DNA of 64,000 nt from Siphonodentalium dalli (taxonomy: Eukaryota > Mollusca > Scaphopoda > Gadilida > Siphonodentaliidae): positions 130,152,754 to 130,216,753 of the forward strand of contig CP136061.1 in NCBI GenBank assembly GCA_032622095.1, in the 5' to 3' direction. The notes under the pieces were generated by a model that saw nothing but the letters and a program-made list of their open reading frames with translations, was not told where the DNA came from and made no database searches. A program made the position numbers and the translations under genes. Of this stretch, positions 12,343 to 23,293 are shown one piece after another. Positions within the stretch are counted from its first letter, which is position 1. The number at the start of each line of letters is the position of its first letter.

Positions 12343-12782
12343 TAAAATTAATTTGCAAAGTAATCCGATTTGCTTTATTTTTTCTATATTGAGCTTCAGT
12401 GTCATTGACTAATTATGACGTTTCCCGGAAGTGATGTCATTAGTTTTATAGGAAATTCCAACTTTCGTTTTAACGAAATTCCGTGAAATTATGACATGTC
12501 CAGAAGAAGAGTAATTTCCATTTTATTCAAGGCCCAAGCAGCTGACACGTACACGGTATTGAAAATTAAACGGAAGCGAAGACGCTTAGCACAGCACAGT
12601 TATTATAAAAAAAAAACCGGACAGATATTTAAGGTATGATTCTAGTATGAGGGATTAGAATTTGGTGAGTGAGTGAGTTTTTTCGGTCCAAATTCCAATG
12701 CGGTTATATATAAGGACTTTTCCAACCCAAGTTCAACCCAATTTTGATGGAGTCAAAATAATGGATTGTGCTCACTTTGATT

Positions 12783-14027
12783 AGCTCAACTTTACTTTAC
12801 TATTGTCATGGCTTGGTATCCGTCGTCCTGTGTGAGTGTGTGTGTGGCTGTGTGCGCGTGAATCGTCAACAATTTCCTTTAGAAATTAGAATGGGCTACA
12901 GATCGTACCTTTGGTCGGATCATTATGAAATTTGTCATGGGCGTTGACATTGATATTTAGATAGAAACGAGTCATTTTGGGGTCATTTGGCAAAAGAACA
13001 TGGCCACCAGTGGCCATCTTGGATTTCAAAATTCAATCCATTAGCACGTGCTACAGGCTGGAGTGTTCGTCTGATCATCATGAAATTTTTTGTGGAAGTT
13101 AATATTGACATGTAGATGGGAACGAGTCATTTTGGGTCATTCGGCCATAAAACATGGCTGCCGGCAGTCATCTTGGATTTTACTCTTTGTATGACTAAAT
13201 CCTTTGACACAGGCCTCAGGTTGTACCTTTGGTTGGATCATCATGAAATTGTCATGGTTGTTAACATTGACATGTAAATGAGAACGAGTCATTTTGTGGT
13301 CATTCGGCAAAAAAACATGGCTGCCAGTGGCCATCTTGGATTTCAAAATTCAATCCATTAGCACGGGCTACGAGTCATTTTGGGGTCAATCAGCCAAAAA
13401 ACATGGCCGCGAGCAGCCATCTTGGATTTTAATCTTTGCATGACTAAATCCTTTGGCATGGGCAACAAGTCGTAGCTTTGGTCAGATCATTATGAAATTT
13501 GTCATGGCAGTTGACATTGACATAACGAGTCATTTTGGGGTCATTCAGCAAAAAAAACATGGCTGCCAGCAGCCATCTTGGATTTCAAAATTCAATCCAT
13601 TAGCACGGCTACAGGCCGGAGTTTTCGTCTGATCATCATGAAATTTGTCGTGGATGTTAATATTGACATGCAGATGGGAATGTTTCATTTTGGGGTCATT
13701 CGGCCATAAACATGGCCACTGGCAGCCATCTTGGATTTTACTCTTTGGCACACCCTACAGTCCACTTCCCTCTTCCGATCATCACCAAACTTCATCTTAA
13801 TCTTGATATTGATCTACTAGACAGAAGCCATCAAATGTTTTTGAATTTCATTGCAAAACACAGCGGACAGCAACCATCTTGGATTTTACTTTATAGATAT
13901 CTCTTCATGTTGATAATCTAGTAGTACTTAGACATTTCCACTTTCCGCATTCCTAATCGCTCCATTGACTGTAACACATGAAATTATTCCCTTTCCAAGT
14001 TGAGCTATAGTGTCATTAACACTTTCA
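12783..14027 (+). mobile_element. Pearl-like core-repeat element, copy 2 (about 6 units)
   Basis: Starts TAGCTCAACTTTACTTTA (hairpin partly lost), passes a GT-rich 'gtgtgtgtgtggctgtgtgcg' stretch, then ~6 diverged core units with 'catggc..cc.gc.gccatcttgga', and ends AAGTTGAGCTATAGTGTCAT followed by TAACACTTTCAT. Short minus-strand ORFs here are only repeat units read through and are not genes. Confidence 0.72.
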
Positions 14028-14058
14028 TTTCTTGTTGCATAACACTTACTGGCTGGAG

Positions 14059-15359
14059 CATATATGTAATTTGGCACGATTATCACCAATGAGCTTCACG
14101 CGGAGTGGTAAACAGCTTCCACAAAGGAGCTTTGTTCTACGTGATGCCGCTCCAGGGTGAGAATAAGACACCATTGAGCCTTATTGTTTATACACGCTCA
14201 AATTGCTATAGGGATTTTACTAAATGAGCGCGACTGTCTTTAATTACGACCGCCTCTGGACATGAAGGGAAATGTGATATGCTTTCACTTTCACACGCGC
14301 ACGTCAACACGATGGGGTTGCTCTGACACAAATGAACGTTGCGCGCATTGGGAAACACATTACACAATAGAGCTTAGTTTTTAAGCGAAAATGTGATACA
14401 TTATTGCTAATCCGCGTTACCCATTATATGTGTAATTATGTCACCACACCGCGCAAATCTCATTAGTGACAACATGACCATTCAGCGCTCACATTATATC
14501 TAGTTCCAAATTAGTGGTGTAATGGGTATTGACAAACAAACTACATATGTATGTATGAAAACATTTTATATTTAAATAAAATATACAAATAACAATAACA
14601 AAAAGTCTTAATTATTTCTGGCTGCCTTCCCCATGTTCCTGATGGCAAGGAAAACTGCTGCGTGCACTATTAAGTTTTCCGGTGCCATATACGTTAGTTG
14701 AGTTTGTATTCGGCAGAGCCCACTATTTGCCTGTTCTACTACTTGGCTGTTTGTATCTCTTATTATAGTGTCACTTTTATACGTCTGCATATCGTATCCA
14801 AAAGTACACCCGATGTGTCCAACACGGAAGTGCAGCCGATCGACAAAAAACTTAGAGTTTTTGAACCTAGCTGGTTCCCTTAAGAGTGAATACAAATGCA
14901 ATTTGCAACAGTTGTCATAAATTATTTGACTCGGAATAACACGGAATCTCCTCATCAGAATGTCAAAGGCAGTTTGTGGTGATTCGCATGATAACATTAC
15001 TTGAAATCCCAAGCAAATTCCGTGTTTGCAAAACATTGTGAACAGACCTGGCGTTAGTTTTTGATGGCTTTCTGTCATTTTACGACAACCAGAAGATGTG
15101 TCCCTTGTCGTGGTTTCATAATGACCAGATCCCCTGATTTGGTATGGGCGTAGTTTGCAGTGACAGACTCCATTGTGTCAATTCCCACCCTGGGCGCTCT
15201 GGGGCTCTGGCGTGCCAACTGTCGACCAATCCGCGTAAAGCTCTATTGTGTCAGTCTGTCACTTATGAGCGTCATGAATAACTAAGAGCTCCTTGGTGCA
15301 AGTCGTTAACCAATCCGCGTGAAGCTCTTATGTGATTATCTCACCAAATTACATACCTC
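14059..15359 (-). mobile_element. KDZ-like DNA transposon remnant with TIRs
   Basis: The ends are imperfect ~50-bp inverted repeats (left from 14063 TATGTAATTTGG, right ending CCAAATTACATA at 15355), continuing as looser similarity for ~100 bp. The motifs 'gagcttcacgcgga' and 'caatagagctt' recur in subterminal positions. The direct repeat GCTGGAG lies immediately outside at 14052-14058 and 15360-15366, as expected of a target duplication. At ~1.3 kb it is far shorter than autonomous KDZ elements, so it is internally deleted. Confidence 0.8.
14608..15078 (-). pseudogene. KDZ-type transposase C-terminal fragment
   Basis: The 156-codon open frame includes LTPGLFTMFCKHGICLGFQV, IPSQIIYDNCCKLHLYSLLR, FFVDRLHFRVGHIGCTFGYD and NSQVVEQANSGLCRIQTQLT. 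The spacing H-G-I-C-x-G-F, I-Y-D-N-x-C, V-D-R-x-H-F-R-x-G-H and N-x-Q-x-x-E-Q-A-N is the pattern I know from Kyakuja-Dileera-Zisupton transposases and related HMGXB3-like proteins; Asp of YDN, Asp of VDR and Glu of EQAN are the likely catalytic residues. The frame stays open upstream of the first Met to about 15150 (reading CHCKLRPYQIRG), so the true start is missing. Family call moderate; no whole transposase is present. Confidence 0.72.
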
Positions 15360-16713
15360 GCTGGAGAGTATAATTTATAGCTGAATTCAGCTGGGATAGT
15401 TGATTGCTGCTATTGTAATTGAATTTTCACATTTCCCAGACTTCCTAAAGTCTAATTGTCTGTGCCAAATGACATAATTCGTAGTTGACTAAGGTCCCAG
15501 GTACGGGTTGTCTGTGTTACATTATGCACAGGTACATGTAATTTTCCCAGTGGGTGTGTGACATCACGTATTATCTGTGATTAAATTACATAATTACTTC
15601 CCATGCTCCCACTCTGGGAATGGGACAACTTGGGCTGAAGTCTGCTTGCCTGGAGTATCCTACCTTTGATGGGTCGGGCCGAAGATAGGTCGCCTCAGAA
15701 ATATGGCTGGGGCAATGTGCCTCTAAAAGGTGTAAAAACATAAGACAGTATCATAGTACATATGACTTCCCCATCTTTGCCCATATTTGAAGTTTGAAGT
15801 TTTGCAAAGAAATAGAACTCTTACATTAAAAATAACTTTTACGAATAGGCCATATCAAAGATGCTCACCACAAAGAAACACATTTCTGAAACAATAATAG
15901 AAATAAACCTGGCAAGGTAGGTAGGCTTGGAGGAGGATGGTGGCATATTCTAAGAAACTTACAGCCCAAAATGTTTTAACAGGGAATTTGTATGCAAATA
16001 ATGAAATTGCCAAACATTATTAGTTTAAGCCGATTAGAGTGATTAATTGTCATAATAATATAGTTTTTTCTTATTTTGTAGCTATTTTTCCTCAAATACA
16101 TGCAAAACACCAAGGCAGTTTCCGATCTTGTATCCTGCATGGCAACAAGTTGTATCCTGGATGGCAATAGTGTGAGCTGTGTAGAGACTCGCTTCGTTGT
16201 AAACAAAATATGATTAACCAGCCAATTGGCATAAATTAGTCCTATTATTTTCACAATATCAGGCTTAAACATCTATTATATCCATTCATTTGAATCATTT
16301 GCGATGACAATGCCGAAAACACTAAATAAAATAGGGTGCATTAAGTTAATTTGGGGGATAAAAAAATTGCGTTGATTGATTAAATGGGTTTAATAAGATT
16401 ATGATGTGATAAATTTATTGAAACCGTCAAAGAGATAAAGATGAAATCAGTAACCACATGACAAGATGAACAATAACAATTATATGGAACATGGATAAAA
16501 ACTACATAGCACAGATAAAAACTACAAGTCAGTCGCCGCTATGGCATTAATCTGTGGTCATCGACTCATTTTGAAGCAGTGATTATTAGCAAAGCCACAT
16601 TATATTATTAATCAGAAATGAGCAACACGACAAAACAAAAATTTATAATTGAGTAATTGTCTAGATTGATGTGTCTTTGTTTTAGGTTTTACTGCACAAT
16701 TAGATTATATGTT

Positions 16714-19700
16714 TAGCTCAACTTGACAAGTTTGAGCTATTGCTGTGGGTTGGCGTCCGTGCGTTCATTCATCTGTGATCCATCAACAATTTCCGTTAGC
16801 ACACTCTACAGGTCACATCTCTCATCCGATCATCACCAAACTTGGATATTTGGGGTGGCCTCTAGTTGTTAACATATAAATTAAATTTTTCGAACCCCCA
16901 GATCAAATTATATAAAATATATGCCATATTATATACCATATGAAAGAGGGAGCTCAAAAACATTGTATCTTCAACTTATTTGATGTAAGAAACAGTGAAC
17001 AATTAGTCTATTATTTTCAATGGAAGGGGAATAACTCATTATATTTAGATATACAGTTATGCCCCTTCCATTGAAAATAAACTATAGTTTGCATTCTGGG
17101 AGCCATATGGGGGAAATGTTCTTATGATTTCGGCTATTTTCTATCACTATGGGCACCTTCTGAGACAAAGATGTTCTAAATGGTAATGAATTATTGCATC
17201 ATAATCATATTCAAATTAAGTGGGCCTTTAAATTGAGAAAACAAAATGTGAAATTGTGAATAAAATGGGTCTCAATTCCTCCAGAAGATCACTGGCTAAC
17301 GAGGGGAGGCTAGCTATGCTGTCTGTGCATTCACGTCTATGCAATGGTTAGAGATAGCTCTAAATGGCTATCATATCACAGTCATCCCAAAATTTCAATT
17401 ATTTATAGTCAATTTTTTTCAAAAACTCGACTTATGCTTTGGCAAGCTAGGTCGCGATAACTCAAACATATTTGGTTTCTAGGTTTGCTGCAACAATATC
17501 TCGAATGAGTTAGAAAACCAGGTTTGTCCAATCTTTTATACGAGAGTTATGGGACTTAGTTAGTCTATTTTTAGCAATTTTTGACAAACTTTGACTGATT
17601 TCAATGATATTCAGCATATGAGTCTAGGATCACCTCTAGATGAGAGCTATTGAATATGAACAATTTTCGATGAAAAACATGGCCACCGGCAGCGATCTTG
17701 GTTTTATTCTTTGCATCACTAAATCCTTTAGCACACCCTACAAAAGCATATCCCTCTTCCGATCATCAACAAACTTTATATGGATCCTGTAGATGGGTGC
17801 TTACCATTTTTTTCCAAATTCTGTTTAAAAACATTTAGCACACCTTACAGGTCACATTTCTCATCCAATTGTCACCAAACTTCATATGGATCTTCTGGGT
17901 GACATCTAGATGGGAGCCTCCCTTTTTTCCCGAAAATTAAAAAAAAAAAAAAAATTCTTTTGTGATAGATCCACTATTTCAGGCAACTTTGTAAAGTTTG
18001 AGCTATTGCCATAGGTTGGCATGATCTGTGCATCTGCGTGCATCCATCAACAATTTCCTTTGTTTCACCCTACATGCCTCATCCCTCATCCGATCATCAC
18101 CAAACTTCATATGGATCTTGGTGTGACCTCTAGATGGGAGCCATAAATTTTTTCCGAAATTTGATAAAAAACATGGCCGCCAGCAGCCATCTTTGATTTC
18201 AAATTTGAATCCATCGGCTCAGCCTGCAGGCCGCATTTATGGAGTTCTTTTATGGAGTTATTTCCCTTTTTCAACTTTTTTTTTACTTAGAAAATTTCTC
18301 ACTTTTTCGGTTTCCGGATGATATCTCAAGTTTGGGTCGTTTAATTGCAAATACCGGTTGAGTTCGAATTTTAGTTTGATCCGATGATTTTTCCTAGTTA
18401 TGGACTTTTTTCTACTTAGAAAATTCAATTTTCTTCTTTTTTCTTTGGTTTCCGGATGATAACTCAAGTTTGGACTGTTCAATTGAAAATCCCGTTCGAA
18501 TTTGAGTTTGATTCGATGATTTTTCTCAGAGTTATGGGCTTTTCGACTTAGAAAATTCAATTTTTCTTGTTTTTTCTTTGGTTTCCGGATGATAACTCAA
18601 GTTTGGATTGTTTAATTGGAAATTCTGTTTTTTTGTGGATCGTTCATATCAAAATACAGGTCAAGTTCGAATTTGAGTTTGATCCAATGATTTTTCCCAG
18701 AGTTATGGGCCTTTCGAAAAAAAAAATTTATAATTTTCTGTATGAGGGTACCTTCATGGTGTATTCAACTCCTCCTACAGTTTGGATCGTAGATATTTGA
18801 AACTTCAGAGTATTGTTACCCACATATTGCAGATGTGCAACATGTATATAGATGACGGAAAAATTATTTTTTTACGAAATTATTAACCCTTTCGACTTAG
18901 ACCATTTCAACATTTTTTTTAATTTCTTTAACAAAGCGGCCATCGACATTTAAAAAAATTTCTCCAACAAAGCGGCCATCGACTTGCCACGTTGTCGGGG
19001 GACACTGTGGTCGGCCGACCTTTTATTGGATTTCAAATTTGAATCCATCCATCTGCTCAGCCGGCAGCCCGCATTTATTGGAGAATTGTTTTGAGAATTT
19101 GCAGGCATGTTTAAGATCACCTCTAGATGGGAGCCATCAAATTTGAAAAATTTTCGATGAAAAACATGGCTGCTGGCAGCCATCTTGGATTTTAGTCTTT
19201 GCATGACTAAATTCTTTGGCTCACCCTACATCCCTCTTCCCATCATCACCAAACTTTGTATGGGTCTTCGGGGTGATCTCTAAATGGGAGCCGTCAATTA
19301 TTTTCGAAATTCATTAAAAAACATGGATGCCACCAGCCATCTCGGATTTTAATTTTTGCATGACTAAATCCTTTGGCACACCCTACGGGCCACATCCCTC
19401 ATCCGATCATCACCAAACTTCATATGGATCTTTGGGGTGACCTCTAGATGGGACCATCAATTTTTTCTGAAATTCGTTAAAAACATGGCCACCAGCAGCC
19501 ATCTTGGATTTCAAGTTTTAATCCATCAGCTCAACCCGCAGTCAACATTGTTTAGAAGAATTGTTTTGAAAATTTGTAGACATGTTTATTATCACCTCTA
19601 GCCATCTTGGAATTTGCTCTTTGCATGACTAAATCCTTTGGCACACCCAACAAACCACATCTCTCATCCCATCATCATCAAACTTAAAATGGATGGTGAC

Positions 19701-20135
19701 TTCTAGATGTCAGCCATCAATTTTTTTGAAATTCGTAGAAAAACATGGCTCCCAGCAGCCATTTTCGATTTTACTTTTTGCATGACTAAATCCTTCGGCA
19801 CACCCTACAGGTCACATCCCTCATCCGATAGTTACCAAACTTCATATGGATCTTTGGGTGACCTCTAGATGGGAGCCATCGATTATTTCCGAAATTCTTT
19901 ATAAACCATGGCTGCCAGCATCCATCTTGGATTTCAAATTTGAATCCATCCGCACACCCTGCAGCCAACATTTATTGGTGAAATGTTTCAAATGAAAATA
20001 GTTTCAAGTACACAATACTAGATCTTTACTGTAACTTTTTTACTTTCCTTCTTCTTTATCATTCTATTCATTGCTCAGCTAAAAATAAACTGCTTCCCAA
20101 GTTGAGGTACAGTGTCATTGACACTTTCATTGTTT
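16714..20135 (+). mobile_element. Pearl-like core-repeat element, copy 3 (diverged, with insertions)
   Basis: Starts TTAGCTCAACTTGACAAG and ends AAGTTGAGGTACAGTGTCAT followed by GACACTTTCATTG. Core units here are a different subfamily: 'cacacccta.aggtcacatccctcatccgatcatcaccaaact', 'ggtgacctctagatgggagcc', 'aaaaacatggc.gcc.gcagccatctt'. A second start-like motif lies near 17980-18010 (AACTTTGTAAAGTTTGAGCT), so two elements may be joined. A different repeat occupies 18240-18900. Confidence 0.65.
18240..18900 (+). repeat. ~125-bp tandem repeat 'gtttccggatgataactcaagtttgga'
   Basis: About four units share TTTCCGGATGATAACTCAAG, 'gttcgaattt.agtttgatccgatgatttttc' and 'gagttatgggc.tttcgacttagaaaatt'. 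A related single unit lies at 30.66-30.80 kb. The Lys-rich minus-strand reading at 18258-18560 is this repeat translated. Confidence 0.75.
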
Positions 20136-20284
20136 ATTTAATTTAGTTAATTTTAATTTGTTTAATTGCGTGTAAATAAAGTTTCATTCCATACCTTCTA
20201 TGTTTATAACGATAATGTTTCAAAAAGGTGACATTGAGGTGAAATTCATCTATAAAAACAGTGAGGCCATGTCACTCTGATTCA

Positions 20285-20610
20285 GGGACCAGATTAAGGT
20301 GATTTGGGGAGACATCTCCTTCCTAAAATGTGCCACTTCTCCCTATTTTTTTGTCCCAGAGAGAAGTGACTTCTCTTTCATTTACCAGTATGCATATGTA
20401 CCAACATTATATTTAAAGTATATTACTGAATATAATGGTGTTCTTATTCATTATATAGTGGTTTTATAACTGGGCTCTTGTGTTGCATGATACTTATTGA
20501 ATTTTGGAAGGGTCATGTTGGGGTATAAATATTGAACTTCAGTATTTGTCATTTCTCCCTGATTACAGTCCACTTCTCCCTAATAACCAAAGGAGAAGTG
20601 ACATTTTATC
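20285..20610 (-). repeat. Dispersed repeat 'cacttctccct', copy upstream of exon 1
   Basis: Contains 'gggaccagattaagg', several CACTTCTCCCT motifs and, in reverse, the 'atgcaacacaagagccca.ttataaaacca' block also found at 31.29-31.55 kb and 61.55-61.75 kb. A non-coding interspersed repeat of unknown class that ends ~220 nt before the first coding exon. Confidence 0.65.
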
Positions 20611-20830
20611 TTGCAAAGTTGAAACATTTTGCAAAAGTAACTTTTGGGGCAAGATCAAGACTCATTGTGAATAATCCTGCAGCACAAATAGCAGAAGCCG
20701 ATTTCGCAAAGACTCAAGGCATGACTGCACCCCCATGATTTATTCCATATTTTAAGGAACATTCAATCACTCATTTATGTCAGAATTTACAACAATATGA
20801 TGTCTGATGTTTATTATAATACTATTTCAG

Positions 20831-21391
20831 GTTATCTGTGAAAAGAGCAATCATGGCCTCTGCTAATAGATTGTTGGATCATGGCAAACAATTTCTTCGA
20901 TTCTTAGAAACAGAGAAAATCTTTTTGCAAGAACTTGGTCAAAATGAGCTACAAGATTTATATAATGAACCCTATGCAACATATCATTCCCAAGTAGCAC
21001 CACAGGAAGAATTCCCAATGTTTGAGGCTGTTATGAGAGTCCTGGTCAAAAATAAAATTCTGCGTGAAAATCCAGGTGCAGGAGCAGGAAAAGTGAAGAG
21101 AGGAAATAGAGGAGGAAGAAGAGGAAATAAATCAATTGATAAAAGTAATCAGGAACAGGAAAACCCCAGTTCATCTTCAGGTGCTAATACATTTGTCAAT
21201 AAACGGATAATGGATGTTAATATGGCTGACAGTGGAAAGAAACAGAAATCAGCAGCAAAGAATGCAAGGAATCAATCTGCCTCGTCAAAAGATGGGGCTA
21301 AACCTGGCAGTGAAGCACCAAAAAAGAGACCAAGACGCCGCAAACATGTAAGACAGCCACTAATGGAGATAGCTGTTGATCAGCATGTCAG
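20831..21391 (+). CDS. MOV10: MOV10-like exon 1 (first coding exon; CDS from 20853)
   Basis: A polypyrimidine/AG acceptor ends at 20830, so this is a spliced exon with a short 5' UTR part and a non-coding exon upstream that I could not place. The first in-frame ATG is at 20853 (MASANRLLDHGKQF). A GTG at 20838 is in frame but has no reason to be used. The N-terminal helix (GKQFLRFLETEK...LYNEPY) matches the start of MOV10 in pattern. It is followed by a low-complexity basic linker with GNRGGRRG and KKRPRRRKH, the latter a possible nuclear localisation or RNA-binding patch. The donor is AG|GTAATA at 21391/21392, phase 2. Confidence 0.88.
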
Positions 21392-22720
21392 GTAATAAAT
21401 TTATCCTGTTACAGTAATGCCCTAAATAATTTATTCCTTAACCACAGCAGAATAAAGGGTAACTTTTCAGGATTTAGTCGGAAATATGGCTTGTTGCCAT
21501 TCATCAGAATGCTCTCAGTGAGAGCTTTCCGATGAATGGCAACAAGCCATATTTCTTACTAAATCATGAAAAGTTACCCATAATTCTGCTGTGGTTAAGG
21601 AGTCGATTATTTAGTGCATTACAGTAAATAAAAACTGTTAGCATATATGTGCCTAACATAATTTAAGCCATTGAATACTGACTCGGAGTTTCTCCTGCAC
21701 ATTGAATACAAGCTGCTGTAAAAAAAAATGATTTGCTTCAGTTTAAGCTTTAACAATTTTTATCAAGATCATAATTGTTGTAGTTTTAGTATGGATGCAA
21801 GTCATAGTCAAGGATTGGGCTTATCTCATACATGGGTGTGAAATAAATACGGAGCACAAATAAATACGGAGCACAACTTAAATCAGAATCTCAGATAGTT
21901 TTATCGAACTTGTTATGGTAGTGGATTGTCACATTTAAATCTGTTGAGCATTTGACTCTCGTGAAATATACCCTTGTCGTGTCCACAACTTCTTTTCAAT
22001 TAAGATGTGTGTGGTGTTATATTTATTGAGCTCATGCCTGTTCTAGTGTGACAAATTATGTCATTTTGGTATGAGCTATAGTCTTCTGAAAACAAGACGA
22101 AAACTTGACTATAAATGGAAATACCATTTTCTTGTTTTTGTATATAGGTCTAGCAAATGAAAATACAGCTCAAGTTCCTTTGGATATGCAGACAAGTTTT
22201 TTTCATTCTAAAGCGAGGAATCAGTTGATATATATATCCTTGTTCTGATATCTACAATTACACTCAAACTCACTCCTGTTCCTATTTCTGTCTTACGATG
22301 AGCTTCTGACAATGTCATTTTGACCCTTATATCCTGTTAGGTTTGGCAAGAATTCATCAATGGATGTAACTACATCTCTACCTGGGGGTATGGTGCAGCA
22401 ATTGGATGGCTCTCTGTGGTGTGAGCTATGCTGCTCTGGACTGACATTTTCAAAGAAAAACGTGGATGAACATGTTGTTGGTAGACGTCATCGAGTTGCT
22501 CATCTCATGTCTGTATTACGTAAAAGGTAAGCTTTAGTTTTTGTTTTCTCAATACATTGAGAGAAGCTACCTATGTCACCATTTCCAGATGTTAAAATGA
22601 CCTTCTATATAAACAGTAACCGTCACAGTGGTTATACATTGCTTGAAGAGATGCCGTGCTAGAGCACAGAAATGAAACCATTTGTACAATATGCAACACT
22701 ATCTCGTTTTCAAGTCTAAG

Positions 22721-22753
<33 letters not shown>

Positions 22754-23258
22754 TGTGCCCAATTTTTTTTTAATTAAGGGGCGTCAATCAATATAAAAAT
22801 AAATGTTTTGTACAGGTCTGGTTGTATTTGGTTTCCGATGCCCATACAGTCAGCAATGCCACAAACTGCACCAGATCAGTGTGTTTCAATTTTTTCCGAA
22901 ACAAACTCAAAGAATTATTTACTAAAACGAGGGAAACAATACATGCAAACATATCAGAGGTTGGATTGCAATGGCAAATGCATGCCTAACTTTCCGTAAC
23001 ACAAGTATGATTTTGTCAAGAAAGATCATGTGGCCAATAGGTAGCTAAAAAACTGGATTGTCCACTGACAGCATTGAACCACAGGTACCCAGAACAAAAA
23101 TTTACCCCACTGCCAGTAATACTTTATCCTATAGGTTTAGGTATTACACATGTTGGGATAATATTTTGTTCTGTGGTAGTGTTGAAATGACCTGGGAATT
23201 TCATAGTCGACTAGTCGATGGCCTGGGCCCTAGTCATCTACTAGTCGACTAGTTGACA

Positions 23259-23293
<35 letters not shown>

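Noticed and set aside
13137-13751. Minus-strand ORFs of ~70 aa with SKIQDGCWQPC-type text
   Set aside because: They are repeat units of the pearl-like element read in one frame; the same text recurs at 19.8, 37.8 and 38.3 kb.
18258-18560. 100-aa Lys/Arg-rich minus-strand ORF
   Set aside because: Internal repetition exactly follows the ~125-bp DNA tandem repeat; no protein family features.
20838-20852. Upstream GTG as start of the helicase
   Set aside because: An ATG follows 15 nt later with clear N-terminal homology, and GTG starts are rare in animals.
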